The notes below the pieces were generated by a model. That model was given only the letters and a program-made list of their open reading frames with translations, searched no databases and was not told where the DNA came from. From assembly GCF_038007965.1 (NCBI RefSeq), contig NZ_JBBOYD010000001.1, positions 722,501 to 786,500 of the forward strand: a DNA stretch of 64,000 bases, read 5' to 3'. A program made the position numbers and the translations under genes. This document shows, one piece after another, positions 1 to 9,125 of the stretch; positions within the stretch are counted from its first letter, which is position 1, and every line of letters begins with the position of its first letter. This stretch comes from Niallia sp. FSL W8-0635 (lineage in GTDB: Bacteria > Bacillota > Bacilli > Bacillales > Cytobacillaceae).

Positions 1-399
1 TTAAATAAAATCGTGGAAGAGAGCTTACGTGGGGCAGCGATTTGGGACGAAGTAAAAGACCGTTTAAAAACCTCTGCACTTGGCTTATCAGGTGGACAAC
101 AGCAGCGTGTATGTATTGCCCGTGCAATTGCAATGAAACCAGATATTATTTTAATGGATGAGCCTACGTCTGCTTTAGATCCAATTTCTACATTGAAGGT
201 AGAAGAGCTAATTACAAAAATGAAAAAAGATTATACAATTGTTATTGTGACACACAATATGCAACAAGCAGCAAGAATTTCAGATAAAACAGCCTTTTTC
301 TTAAATGGTGAAGTAGTAGAGTACGATGAAACGAATAAGATTTTTTCTACACCAAGAGATCAGCGCACAGAAGATTATGTAACAGGTCGCTTTGGATAA
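1..399 (+). CDS. pstB: Phosphate ABC transporter ATP-binding protein PstB (5' end outside window)
   Basis: This is the C-terminal half of the ATPase that powers high-affinity phosphate import through PstSCA. The frame is open from base 1, so the start lies upstream and Walker A is not visible. What remains shows the ABC signature LSGGQQQR, the Walker B segment [13 protein letters not shown] and the switch histidine in VTHNMQQA, ending with a PstB-like tail ([10 protein letters not shown]). About 132 residues of a family normally near 260 are present. phoU follows after 13 bases, the standard pst-phoU order, which supports PstB over other ABC ATPases. Confidence 0.95.
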   Translation, partial: LNKIVEESLRGAAIWDEVKDRLKTSALGLSGGQQQRVCIARAIAMKPDIILMDEPTSALDPISTLKVEELITKMKKDYTIVIVTHNMQQAARISDKTAFFLNGEVVEYDETNKIFSTPRDQRTEDYVTGRFG

Positions 400-412
400 T
401 AGGAGGGGCAAA

Positions 413-1072
413 ATGGTCATTCGAGAGAATTTTGAGAAGAAGCTAGAAGAGTTAAAAGGAAAAATCAGAGAAATGGGCGAAATGTCAATTGTTTCTTTGG
501 AAGATGCATTTGACGCTTTAAAAAAGCAAGATGTAGAAATTGCTTTAAGGGTAATGGAAGAAGATAATGACATTGATAATCTAGAATCTGAAATTAATCA
601 TTTTGCAATTTGGTTAATGGCGAAAGAACAGCCTGTCGCAAGAGACTTGCGTGTTGTGATTGGCGTTATTAAAATTTCCTCTGAAATTGAGCGCGTAGCA
701 GACTTTGCTGTAAACATTGCAAAAGCAACGATTAAGATTGGAAAAACACCATCACTTCTAAGTCTAACACAGCTAGAGAAAATGAAGGAAATATCTATTG
801 ACATGTTGAAAAAAGCTATTAAATCCTTCATAGAAGAAGATATTGTCCTTGCGAAAGAAATAAGTAAGCTAGAAGATGAAGTAGATGATTATTATTTAGA
901 AACATATAAGAAATTAACAGCATACTTAAGTGAGCATCCAGAAGAAACAAATCAGCTTGTCCAATTATTATTTATCAATCGCTATTTGGAAAGAACTGCT
1001 GATCATATTACAAATATGGCGGAAAGCACAGGTTATTTAATCAAAGGGAAGATATATGATTTTAATTCTTAA
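413..1072 (+). CDS. phoU: Phosphate transport regulator PhoU
   Basis: PhoU is a cytoplasmic two-bundle helical protein that restrains PstSCAB and PhoR signalling when phosphate is sufficient. The 219-residue product has two PhoU repeats with the E/D-rich metal-binding motifs: SEIERVADFAVNIA in the first half and RYLERTADHITNMAE in the second. A TTG at 392 would overlap pstB. ATG 413 is preferred because AGGAGGGG lies 5-12 bases upstream. It is the last gene of the pst operon, and a strong terminator follows. Confidence 0.95.
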   Translation: MVIRENFEKKLEELKGKIREMGEMSIVSLEDAFDALKKQDVEIALRVMEEDNDIDNLESEINHFAIWLMAKEQPVARDLRVVIGVIKISSEIERVADFAVNIAKATIKIGKTPSLLSLTQLEKMKEISIDMLKKAIKSFIEEDIVLAKEISKLEDEVDDYYLETYKKLTAYLSEHPEETNQLVQLLFINRYLERTADHITNMAESTGYLIKGKIYDFNS

Positions 1073-1084
1073 TAAGTAAACGGC

Positions 1085-1129
1085 AAAAGGAGAGAAAAAC
1101 CAAATGAGTTTTCTCTCCTTTTTATTTTT
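1085..1129 (+). terminator. Rho-independent terminator after phoU
   Basis: AAAGGAGAGAAAA pairs with TTTTCTCTCCTTT around a short loop and is followed by a T-rich run. It ends the pst-phoU transcript. Confidence 0.9.
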
Positions 1130-1234
1130 GGTACTAATGATCATTTGGTTATAGTTTGAATTTTAAGATATTTCTGATAAAGTAATAAGTATATATAAAA
1201 TGTATAGATGTTTCATATAAAAGGAGGTAGAGAA

Positions 1235-2398
1235 ATGCAGGTTTATTTTGAAAAAGAAAAGGAAAATATGCTTAAATTGCTAGAAAGAATAGTAAATATT
1301 GATAGCGGGTCCTATCAGAAACTAGGAGTGGATAAAGTAGGAGACATTTTAATCCATGAATTTGAGCAGCTTGGTTTTATTGCAGATGTTCACGAGGTTC
1401 ATGATAAAGGAAATAATATCGTATTAAAGCATAAAGAGGCAACGAATCCAAGCATATTATTAATTGGGCATATTGATACAGTTTTTCCTGCTGGAACAGT
1501 TGAAAAACGCCTGTTTACCATAGAGGGGGATCATGCTAAAGGTCCTGGCGTTTTTGATATGAAGGCAAGTCATGTAATGACATTGTATGCTTTAAAATAC
1601 TTAATTTCTCAAAATAATGATGCGTATAAAAATGTAGTAATTATTATTAATACAGATGAAGAAATAGGATCTATTACTTCAAGAGAATTGATAGAAGCTA
1701 CCGCAGAGAAAGTGAAACATGTGTTCATTATGGAGCCTGCTGATCTAGATGGAAATGTGGTGATTGGCCGTAAAGGTGGCGGTAAATTCTTCTTGAAAAT
1801 ATACGGGAAGTCAGCCCATTCCGGTGTTGCGCCAGAGAAAGGGGCAAGTGCTATTCAAGAGCTTGCATTAAAAATAATTCCCTTACATGAGTTAACGAAA
1901 TGGGAAGGTATTCATGTAAATGTAGGATTAGTGAACGGTGGTCAATCCGTTAATACTATTGCCCCTTTTGCAGAAGCGGGAATTGATTTGCGTTTTGAAA
2001 CACAGGAACAGGGAGAATTTGCTCAATCCAAAATATTAGAAATTTGTAGTTTTACGGAAACACCAAATACTCGTATAGAAATTAGCGGAGGCATTACTCG
2101 GCCAGCTTGGAAAATGGAGGAAAATCAGAATGAATTACTTAAAATAATGAAAGAAGCTGCTTCTGAATTAAATATAGACTTGGGAGCTACTTATAGCGGC
2201 GGTGGTTCAGATGGAAACTTTACAGGAAATATGGGAATTCCAACAATAGATGGCTTAGGACCAAGAGGAGGAAATGCCCATCAAGACGATGAGTTTATGG
2301 TCATCTCTTCATTAAGTGAACGAGGACAATTATTGGTAAAAGTACTGGATAAAATAAATAAACGGAAAGAGGAAGAGATTCTTCTAAATAGTAACTAA
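1235..2398 (+). CDS. M20 family metallopeptidase (glutamate carboxypeptidase/CPG2-like)
   Basis: This is a predicted cytoplasmic two-zinc exopeptidase of 387 residues. Metal and catalytic motifs are in the usual order: GHIDTV near residue 78 (His and Asp ligands), GPGVFDMKAS near 103, DEEIGS at about 141-146 with the catalytic Glu, EPAD near 170, and a late GNAHQDDEF with the last His ligand. The dimerisation domain lies between about 180 and 295. ATG 1235 is chosen over the in-frame ATG 1208 because AAAGGAGG sits 7 bases before it. It is monocistronic. The substrate is unknown; CPG2/ArgE/DapE relatives cleave amide bonds of N-acyl amino acids or dipeptides. Confidence 0.85.
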   Translation: MQVYFEKEKENMLKLLERIVNIDSGSYQKLGVDKVGDILIHEFEQLGFIADVHEVHDKGNNIVLKHKEATNPSILLIGHIDTVFPAGTVEKRLFTIEGDHAKGPGVFDMKASHVMTLYALKYLISQNNDAYKNVVIIINTDEEIGSITSRELIEATAEKVKHVFIMEPADLDGNVVIGRKGGGKFFLKIYGKSAHSGVAPEKGASAIQELALKIIPLHELTKWEGIHVNVGLVNGGQSVNTIAPFAEAGIDLRFETQEQGEFAQSKILEICSFTETPNTRIEISGGITRPAWKMEENQNELLKIMKEAASELNIDLGATYSGGGSDGNFTGNMGIPTIDGLGPRGGNAHQDDEFMVISSLSERGQLLVKVLDKINKRKEEEILLNSN

Positions 2399-2531
2399 AT
2401 AATTTGGAAGGAAAGATTTACTGACAGAAGAATGGTAAGAATAATGAGAAGAAGCTACATAGAAAATGTAAGGAGAAGAAGCAGAAAATCTCGGGGTACA
2501 AACATATACTGAAATGTCTGATAACGAAGAT

Positions 2532-2566
2532 AAAGCCACCAACTCAGAAGAATTGGTGGCTTTACT
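2532..2566 (+). terminator. Terminator-like hairpin after the M20 peptidase
   Basis: AAAGCCACCAA and TTGGTGGCTTT form an 11-bp stem with only a short T run after it. The rest of the roughly 420-bp gap up to fabH shows no gene, only the FapR-like site at 2762. Confidence 0.6.
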
Positions 2567-2761
2567 ATTGAAATAGTTAAATCCCCATTTTATTAATTTT
2601 CGACTAGAAGCTAGGCAAATTCACAATTGAGTTAGGACAGAATAGAGCCGGTAATAATTTGAAATTAAATTTTTAAAAATAGATAAACCAAAATAAACAG
2701 AAAAACATATTCTAAAGGGAGAAAAGCAATTTTCGAAAAAAGGAGTTAGTTTGATTATAAA

Positions 2762-2778
2762 TTAGTACCAGGTAATAG
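2762..2778 (+). promoter_or_regulatory. FapR-type operator upstream of fabH
   Basis: TTAGTACCAGGTAATAG matches the Bacillus FapR box (TTAGTACC, two or three bases, then a degenerate inverted copy) and lies 46 bases before the fabH start. FapR represses fatty-acid synthesis genes and is released by malonyl-CoA; the B. subtilis yhfB gene belongs to that regulon. The match is by eye. Confidence 0.65.
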
Positions 2779-2823
2779 TAATTGGTGTTAATATAGAAGA
2801 AAATTAATGATGAGGTGATGTGA

Positions 2824-3807
2824 ATGTCAGCATCTAAAGCACGTATTACGGCGATAGGTTCATACGTTCCAGAGCGTATTTTAACGAATAATGATTTAGA
2901 AAAAATGGTTGATACAAACGATGAATGGATTGTAAAGCGAACTGGTATCAAGGAAAGAAGAATAGCTAGTGATAAGGAATTTACGAGTGATCTAAGTTAT
3001 AAAGCAGTACTCAATTTGATGGAACGATACGATAAAACGGTTGATGATGTCGATTTAATTATCGTCTGTACGATGACTCCTGATTATACAACACCAAGTG
3101 TTGCTTCCAATCTGCAAGCTAAGCTCGGGATAAAAAATACGGGTGCGATTGATTTAAATGCTGCCTGTGCTGGATTTGCTTATGGATTGAATGTTGCGAA
3201 TGGGATGATTACATCAGGATTAAATAAAAAAATCCTTGTTGTAGGAGCAGAAACATTATCAAAAATCACAGATTTCACTGATCGTACGACTTGTATTCTT
3301 TTTGGCGATGGAGCAGGAGCATTACTTGTAGAATATGATGAGAATCAACCAAGCTTTATTTCTTCTCATATAGGGTCTGAAGGAGAAGGTGGTCAACATT
3401 TATATTGTACGAATTTAGCTACTCAGATGAATAACATCGACTTACTGGGGAATGGCTGTATTGTCCAAAATGGGAGAGAAGTCTATAAGTGGGCAATTAA
3501 AACAGTGACTAACGGCATGAAGGCTGTTGCAGAAAAGGGAAGGATTAATCTAGATGAAATAGACTGGTTTGTGCCACATAGTGCCAATTTAAGAATGTTA
3601 GAATCGATTTGTGAGAAGAGTAATTTTCCAATGGAACAAACCTTATATAGTCTTATCCATTACGGAAATACCTCTGCAGCCACTATTCCATTGTCCTTGG
3701 ATATAGGTGTAGAAGAAGGAAAATTAAAGGCTGGAGACTATGTATTATTGTATGGTTTTGGTGGTGGCCTAGCACATGCAGGATTATTGATTAAATGGAC
3801 ACTTTGA
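2824..3807 (+). CDS. fabH: Beta-ketoacyl-ACP synthase III (FabH; YhfB/FabHB type)
   Basis: FabH condenses an acyl-CoA primer with malonyl-ACP to start fatty-acid synthesis and selects branched or straight primers in Bacilli. At 327 residues it has the full triad: Cys115 in NAACAGFAYG, His252 in VPHSANLRM and Asn282 in HYGNTSAA, plus the C-terminal GFGGGLAHAG loop. GAGGTGATG precedes ATG 2824. It stands alone with its own FapR-like operator, as yhfB does, so it is probably the accessory FabH with the main fabH-fabF pair elsewhere. Confidence 0.93.
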   Translation: MSASKARITAIGSYVPERILTNNDLEKMVDTNDEWIVKRTGIKERRIASDKEFTSDLSYKAVLNLMERYDKTVDDVDLIIVCTMTPDYTTPSVASNLQAKLGIKNTGAIDLNAACAGFAYGLNVANGMITSGLNKKILVVGAETLSKITDFTDRTTCILFGDGAGALLVEYDENQPSFISSHIGSEGEGGQHLYCTNLATQMNNIDLLGNGCIVQNGREVYKWAIKTVTNGMKAVAEKGRINLDEIDWFVPHSANLRMLESICEKSNFPMEQTLYSLIHYGNTSAATIPLSLDIGVEEGKLKAGDYVLLYGFGGGLAHAGLLIKWTL

Positions 3808-3895
3808 AGAAAAAAAGGATAATTTTAGTGATAGCGTATGGAAAAGATATAGTAGTATAATTAAATTCCATATTATTATCTATCCTAACAAGGAG

Positions 3896-3923
3896 GAGTT
3901 CAGTAATTGGACTCTCTTTTTTT
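3896..3923 (+). terminator. Weak terminator after fabH
   Basis: A 6-bp stem (GAGTTC with GGACTC) is followed by TCTTTTTTTG. It separates fabH from the riboswitch transcript. Confidence 0.55.
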
Positions 3924-3967
3924 GTTTTTTTGAAATAGATAATAGTGGATTTGAATAAAAATAATTC

Positions 3968-4052
3968 TACGAAAAATGGCAAACCTATCGAAAGCTAGGG
4001 ACGCAAAGTCACAGACCTAAGGCAATATTGCTATGGTGGCTGGATTACCGAA
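3968..4052 (+). ncRNA. Cyclic-di-GMP-I (GEMM) riboswitch controlling a chemoreceptor
   Basis: The segment carries the conserved blocks of the c-di-GMP-I aptamer in order: GGCAAACC, a GAAA tetraloop closing P2, GGGACGCAAAG, ACCTAA, and the 3' block GGTGGCTGGATTACCG. It lies 146 bases upstream of the methyl-accepting chemotaxis gene. A hairpin of TGGATTACC with GGTTAAATCCA can form at its 3' end, next to the terminator at 4067. This suggests transcription control, but whether ligand turns the gene on or off cannot be read by eye. Confidence 0.92.
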
Positions 4053-4066
4053 AAGATGGTTAAATC

Positions 4067-4090
4067 CACCTTTTTTAAGGTGTTTTTTTA
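4067..4090 (+). terminator. Riboswitch expression-platform terminator
   Basis: CACCTT and AAGGTG form a 6-bp stem with a T4 loop, followed by seven T residues. It lies 15 bases after the aptamer and overlaps the alternative hairpin at its base, as expected for a c-di-GMP-switched terminator. Confidence 0.75.
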
Positions 4091-4197
4091 TTGGCGGTAA
4101 TTTTGCCAAGAAAGAGAACGACCGATACTTTCTTCATTTTTTGTGTAGTTTTTATGTTACAAGGAAAAATAGTATCAAAATAAGAGGAGTGGCTCAA

Positions 4198-6174
4198 TTG
4201 AAGTTAGTATTAAAAAATACATTGGTTTTTAGCTTGCTTATTGCTATTTCTATGATAAGTATATCTGCTTTTGGCTATATGAAAGCAAAGGCAATTCTTT
4301 ATGATCGCTTTCAAGACCAAGCATATAGTCAATTAGAATCGGTAAAAGCCAATATAGATATTTGGATACAGGGAAAACAAGATACAATGACATACATGGC
4401 GGAAGTGGATGAATTAAAAGCCAATGATGTAGAAAAAGCACAAGTGTTAGGAACTAGAATTGCGGAAAGATTGGAAAATCCAGATGCATTTGCCTATATT
4501 GATGCAGAAGGATTTCTATACTTAGGTGGCAATAAAATTTCTGTTGCAGAAGCTCCTCATTATAAAGGTGCTATGGAGGACTTAACGAAGACATATGATC
4601 CTGTCCCGTCTGAAACACCAAGCTTAAATGGTGCTCCTATTGTATTATCATCGGCACCGATATATGGAGATAACGGGGGAATTGTAGGAGTTGTCTCAGG
4701 TGGAAACCAAATTGAGAGTCTTATGAACATTATCTCCAATGTAACATTAGGAGAAAGTGGATATGTTACTGTATTTACGAATGACGGAACAATAGTTGCT
4801 GGTAAAAATAAAGAAGATACATTGAATAAGAAAATAGCCGACTATGATAACAGCAAGCTTGATCAATTAGTAAAAGACAGTATGAATGGAAAAAGCGGAG
4901 ATATTACAACAAAACTAAATGGAGAAAACAGCTTAATTTTTTATAACAAGGCAGATGCAATGGATTGGGGGATTATGATTTCCATTCCAACAGATGAGGC
5001 ATTTGCTGATGCAAATTCTTTATTGAACTATTTTATTATCATTACCATTGTAGTTATATTGTTAAGCGCAATTATATGCTATGCAATTAATAATCGTTCA
5101 TTAAAGCCAATCAAAGAAGTGAATGACAAGATAGAAGAATTGGCAAATAATGAAGGAGATTTAACACAGAGACTTTCTATTAATCGAAAAGATGAAGTAG
5201 GGGATCTAGCGAATAACTTTAATGCGTTATTGGACAGTTTCCAAGATTTGATTAGAGGCATTCTTCATAAAGGAGAAGTTGTTACAGAAAATACTTGTGA
5301 TTTATCCAATAGTGCAGAAGAAATGGTCCAATTAGCTGGTGATGTTACCAATAATGTTCAAAATTCAGCGGGGATTTTAACAGAGCAGGAACAAGGAAAT
5401 AAGCAAAATTTAGAGTCTATCAATGGAATTACACAAAGTGTTTCGGAGATTAAGGATCATTCATCTTTAGTATCAGAGAAAACAAAGCATGCATACAAAG
5501 AGGTAGAGACAGCAAACGACCAAATCAAACGTTTGATTCATCAAATGTCTGATATCCAAGCTTCTGTTCAGCAATCATCTGAGATCGTGAAGAAATTAGG
5601 AAATCGTTCATCAGAAATCGGCAATATTGTGCAAATGATTACAGATATTACAGAACAGACGAATCTACTTGCTTTAAATGCTTCGATTGAAGCAGCAAGA
5701 GCTGGAGAACATGGAAAAGGATTTGCGGTTGTAGCAAATGAAGTCAAAAAATTAGCAGAGCAATCAGCAAAGTCTGCTAACCAAATTTCCAATCTTGTAA
5801 ATGAAATTGTTTCCGATACATCGAATGCTGTTGTGGAAATGGATTCAGGAACAAAACATTTTAGTACAGGCATGGAGACACTAAAAGATGTGAATGAAAG
5901 TTTACAAAATGTCTATTATTCCTCTGAGGAGTCTTCGAAGGAAGTAGATAAGATCTTTATCGAAATCGAAAAGCTACTTTCGAAGGTAACAGATGTTGAA
6001 TCCGTCATTAAGGATCATTTAGAAAAAGCAATGGAATCTTCTAGCTATATCCATGAAGCAGCTGCTTCTTCAGAAGAACAGCTAACTTCTATCCAAACGA
6101 TTAATGAATCCATTGAAAAAGCAGCACAAGTGACAAGAGAATTAAGAGAATTATTGAATCGATTTAAAGTATAA
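4198..6174 (+). CDS. Methyl-accepting chemotaxis protein, Cache sensor
   Basis: This is a membrane chemoreceptor signalling to CheA/CheW. At 658 residues it has an N-terminal membrane segment (about 9-28), an extracellular Cache-like sensor (about 35-275), a second membrane segment (about 282-305), a HAMP domain, and a signalling tip with [19 protein letters not shown] and [11 protein letters not shown]. The open frame extends back to 4033, inside the riboswitch. TTG 4198 is chosen because GAGGAG lies 8 bases before it. The c-di-GMP riboswitch in the leader ties receptor synthesis to second-messenger level. The ligand is unknown. Confidence 0.92.
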   Translation: MKLVLKNTLVFSLLIAISMISISAFGYMKAKAILYDRFQDQAYSQLESVKANIDIWIQGKQDTMTYMAEVDELKANDVEKAQVLGTRIAERLENPDAFAYIDAEGFLYLGGNKISVAEAPHYKGAMEDLTKTYDPVPSETPSLNGAPIVLSSAPIYGDNGGIVGVVSGGNQIESLMNIISNVTLGESGYVTVFTNDGTIVAGKNKEDTLNKKIADYDNSKLDQLVKDSMNGKSGDITTKLNGENSLIFYNKADAMDWGIMISIPTDEAFADANSLLNYFIIITIVVILLSAIICYAINNRSLKPIKEVNDKIEELANNEGDLTQRLSINRKDEVGDLANNFNALLDSFQDLIRGILHKGEVVTENTCDLSNSAEEMVQLAGDVTNNVQNSAGILTEQEQGNKQNLESINGITQSVSEIKDHSSLVSEKTKHAYKEVETANDQIKRLIHQMSDIQASVQQSSEIVKKLGNRSSEIGNIVQMITDITEQTNLLALNASIEAARAGEHGKGFAVVANEVKKLAEQSAKSANQISNLVNEIVSDTSNAVVEMDSGTKHFSTGMETLKDVNESLQNVYYSSEESSKEVDKIFIEIEKLLSKVTDVESVIKDHLEKAMESSSYIHEAAASSEEQLTSIQTINESIEKAAQVTRELRELLNRFKV

Positions 6175-6190
6175 GATGAAGAACGCTGGG

Positions 6191-6222
6191 AGAGAGCACT
6201 TGGAAAAAGTGCTCTCTTTTTG
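6191..6222 (+). terminator. Terminator after the chemoreceptor
   Basis: AGAGAGCACTT and AAGTGCTCTCT form an 11-bp perfect stem followed by a T run. Confidence 0.9.
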
Positions 6223-6405
6223 CTTGAGGAGTATGATTAAGTACTTTTGTCAGTTGCCACTATAATATGCCCCCAAAAAAGGTAACAAACTATACAATTG
6301 GATGTTAAGATAAATGTAAGAAAATTTTGAGATATGCCTCTATCCCCCTGGCTTATCCGTTATAAAGGAGATTGTACAACAGTGAATCGTCCAATTTAAT
6401 AATTT

Positions 6406-6440
6406 CCCATTGACTAATAAAAAAATTATTAACTAATGGG
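6406..6440 (+). promoter_or_regulatory. Hairpin covering the ribosome site of the first MFS gene
   Basis: The arms 6406-6420 (CCCATTGACTAATAA) and 6426-6440 (TTATTAACTAATGGG) pair at 13 of 15 positions, counting one G-T, around an A5 loop. The 3' arm contains the first Gs of the only Shine-Dalgarno-like GGGGG (6438-6442) before ATG 6450, so folding would hide the ribosome site. It could give translational control of the exporter. Confidence 0.6.
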
Positions 6441-6449
6441 GGATAAAGC

Positions 6450-7670
6450 ATGAATGTAAATAAAAACTTTTCATTATTAATGATTGGGCAATCCTTTGCG
6501 AATATAGGGGATGTCCTCTATATGGTAAGTGTTATTAGCATTATCTATGACTTAAAGGGATCAGCGACGGCAGCATCATTTGTCCCATTTACAATTACAA
6601 CCTGTATGTTTATTTCTAGTATAATAACACCCCTTCTTGTCGGGAAAATAAGGTTAAACAGTTTAATGGCAGGTTCTCAAATAGGGAAGACCTTATTATT
6701 AATACTATTTGGTTTTGCATTAACAGGAATAACTGCATCAAATTATTATATAGTCTTTATCGTCATAGGACTTATTGCCTTTCTTGATGGCTGTGCAAAT
6801 CCGATTAGACAAACATTGATACCGTATTATGTGCAACCTGAAAAATTAATGAAAGCAAATGGAATAGCGGAAACAGTCACCCAATTGATTCAAGCAGCGA
6901 TGTGGTTTGTCGGTAGTATGTTTCTCCTGATTTTAAGTCCACAGCAACTCATTTGGTTTGTTGGCTGCTTATTTATTATTTCGAGTTTCTTGCTATGTTT
7001 TTTAGAAACGGTCTATGCAAAAACACTGGAATCAGCCGGGAAGATAGAACAAATTCAAGAGGGGTGGAAGACATTATTTCACACCCCGGTATTAAGAAAA
7101 ATTGCTTTGATGGATCTCCTAGAAAGTCTTGCTGGCACAGTATGGATTGCGGCTGTTTTATATGTATTCGTTAGTGAAGCCCTAGAAGTAGAACAGACAT
7201 GGTGGGGATTCATTAATGGAGCTTTCTTTTTAGGATTAATTTTAGGAAGCCTTTATTGTATTAAATATGCTTCCTATGTTGAAAGTAAATTAGGGATATT
7301 TCTTTTAACAGGAGCGTTTGTTAATTTTCTTCTTACGATAGTATTTAGCTTAAATAGTATTCCTATTTTTTCATTAGTTCTATCGTTTTGCGTCGGCATT
7401 TTTACACAAATAAAAAGTATCCCTCAACAAACAATCATTCAAACAAGTATCCCGAAAGAACAGCTATCAAAGGTGTATACTTCTTTGGGAGCAATAGGTA
7501 CAGGAATCTTTGGTGTTGGCTCCTTGCTGATGGGAATATTAACTGATTTATTAGGAGTAAGAGTTGTCTTTGCGTTATCTGGCATCCTCCTTGCGTTTGT
7601 GAGTATGATTATCTATCAAAATAAGTCTTTGTTTAATAGTAATAGTTATTTAGGTAAAGAACGAAATTAA
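6450..7670 (+). CDS. MFS transporter, drug-efflux type
   Basis: A 406-residue integral membrane protein with about 12 hydrophobic segments, beginning SLLMIGQSFANIGDVLYM, as in MFS exporters of the macrolide/multidrug efflux type. Substrate and direction are not determinable from sequence. It is a single gene with its own terminator. An ArsR-type regulator follows and a second MFS gene lies beyond that, so all three may form one resistance module. The possible RBS-masking hairpin before ATG 6450 is its oddity. Confidence 0.85.
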   Translation: MNVNKNFSLLMIGQSFANIGDVLYMVSVISIIYDLKGSATAASFVPFTITTCMFISSIITPLLVGKIRLNSLMAGSQIGKTLLLILFGFALTGITASNYYIVFIVIGLIAFLDGCANPIRQTLIPYYVQPEKLMKANGIAETVTQLIQAAMWFVGSMFLLILSPQQLIWFVGCLFIISSFLLCFLETVYAKTLESAGKIEQIQEGWKTLFHTPVLRKIALMDLLESLAGTVWIAAVLYVFVSEALEVEQTWWGFINGAFFLGLILGSLYCIKYASYVESKLGIFLLTGAFVNFLLTIVFSLNSIPIFSLVLSFCVGIFTQIKSIPQQTIIQTSIPKEQLSKVYTSLGAIGTGIFGVGSLLMGILTDLLGVRVVFALSGILLAFVSMIIYQNKSLFNSNSYLGKERN

Positions 7671-7681
7671 TCATCCGATGG

Positions 7682-7714
7682 CTCGACCTGTATAAAATTA
7701 GGTCGAGTTTTTTT
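7682..7714 (+). terminator. Terminator after the first MFS gene
   Basis: CTCGACCT and AGGTCGAG form an 8-bp perfect stem followed by seven T residues. Confidence 0.9.
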
Positions 7715-7798
7715 GAATGATTGTTCGAAATTTATTGAATATATGATTCTAATAATTTAGAATATGATTAACAGAAGATAAAATGGAGGTGTTTCTCA

Positions 7799-8842
7799 GT
7801 GGAGGTTTTTAGTACAACTGGTCGGAAACGAGAGACGTATCAAGTAGAAGTGAAGTATTCACTATTATGGGAGTGTGCACTTGGAATAGCCGCTATCACT
7901 AATAGCCATTTACTCGATTCGCTGGACAAGCCAAAGAGTTATTGGAAAGAGGTAAAAACGAGTCTTTCTGCAGATTTACAAGCTCAATTAGACTATGTTG
8001 AAACAAATAATACGTGGAAAGCATTACTTCAATTGCTCCACCAAAAGGATTTTTCCAGCCTAGAAGCATTTTTCGAATATATAGATAAGCTTACCGATAG
8101 AGAATTAATCTATCAATGTATTCCGTTTATAACGGAAACCTATCAGCCGCTTAGAGAGCAAGCCGCAAACAAAAACGTAGATGCGATAGAGCAATTAAGA
8201 GAAGCAACAAAAGACAATCCTTTTTTCCCGAGCTATATTTCTTTCATTTGTATGATTGAGCCACAGCAACTGAAACAGCATCTGATTAAAGTCATGGGTG
8301 GTTGGTATAAAGCAGTCATAGAACCTGAGTTGAAAAACTTGAATTCTATCCTACAAACAGATGCTCACACTAAGGAAGATAGGAAAGTGAAAATGGAGCC
8401 AGAGGAATTTGTAGAATGGGCTACGGGAGGAATAAAGTATATACCAGAACCAAGCGTGTATAAAGTACTACTCATTCCTCAGTACATATATCGACCATGG
8501 AATATTACTGCAGATTTAGAAGGAACGAAAGTATACTATTATCCTGTTTCAAATGAAAGTATTACTCCTAGCGATAAATGTATGCCAAGCAATTTTCTTG
8601 TTTTGAAACATAAAGCATTAGGAGATGAAGTTCGTTTCAGAATGGTGAAATTATTGTTTGAACAAAGTCGAACCCTTCAGGAAATGACCGAAAAACTAGC
8701 GTTGGGAAAATCGACCATACACCATCATTTAAAAATATTGAGATCGGCCCAGCTAGTAGGAATAGAAGATGGAAAATATGTATTAAAGACGAGAGCTATC
8801 GCATCATTAGCAAAAGAATTAGAGCAATACTTGCAGCAATGA
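7799..8842 (+). CDS. ArsR-family transcriptional regulator with large N-terminal domain
   Basis: A 347-residue predicted DNA-binding protein. The winged helix-turn-helix is at the C-terminus (about 265-345; LGDEVRFRMVKLL, STIHHHLKIL), an ArsR-like arrangement. The first 250 residues form an uncharacterised, mostly helical domain, probably for ligand binding or dimerisation. GTG 7799 is used with ATGGAGGTG 7 bases upstream. It lies between two MFS exporter genes in the same orientation and could control either. The inducer is unknown. Confidence 0.8.
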   Translation: MEVFSTTGRKRETYQVEVKYSLLWECALGIAAITNSHLLDSLDKPKSYWKEVKTSLSADLQAQLDYVETNNTWKALLQLLHQKDFSSLEAFFEYIDKLTDRELIYQCIPFITETYQPLREQAANKNVDAIEQLREATKDNPFFPSYISFICMIEPQQLKQHLIKVMGGWYKAVIEPELKNLNSILQTDAHTKEDRKVKMEPEEFVEWATGGIKYIPEPSVYKVLLIPQYIYRPWNITADLEGTKVYYYPVSNESITPSDKCMPSNFLVLKHKALGDEVRFRMVKLLFEQSRTLQEMTEKLALGKSTIHHHLKILRSAQLVGIEDGKYVLKTRAIASLAKELEQYLQQ

Positions 8843-8906
8843 GGAATGTAGAACCAACCTACAAAGAAATGATGGAAACATAGTATAAATAGGATCCAAT
8901 TTTACA

Positions 8907-9106
8907 AGGAAATCAGCCAAAATAAGAATGAATCAGCCAAAGCAGCAAGGAAATCAGCCAAAATAAGAATGAATCAGCCAAAGCAGCAAGGAAATCAGCC
9001 AAAATAAGAATGAATCAGCCAAAGCGGCAAGGAAATCAGCCAAAATAAGAATAAATCAGCCAAAGCACCGAGGAAATCAGCCAATAAAATAATAAATCAG
9101 CCAAAC
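8907..9106 (+). repeat. Phased intergenic array of AATCAGCCAA, ten copies
   Basis: AATCAGCC occurs at 8911, 8931, 8952, 8972, 8993, 9013, 9034, 9054, 9075 and 9095, alternating steps of 20 and 21 bp (41-bp two-part period). The first three 41-bp units are nearly identical and the last ones diverge. It fills the gap between the ArsR-type regulator and the second MFS gene, ending about 20 bases before its start. There are no variable spacers. Confidence 0.95.
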
Positions 9107-9125
9107 CAAGGAAAGTGGTGTTACC

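Noticed and set aside
2712..2951. 79-residue minus-strand ORF before fabH
   Set aside because: Antisense to the fabH promoter and start; no ribosome site.
4033..4197. 55-residue N-terminal extension of the chemoreceptor
   Set aside because: The extension would translate the riboswitch and terminator; TTG 4198 has GAGGAG and begins a normal chemoreceptor N-terminus.
8907..9106. CRISPR array
   Set aside because: Cores are 8-10 bp at 20/21-bp steps and the linkers are themselves repeated; there are no unique spacers of 30 bp or more and no cas genes.
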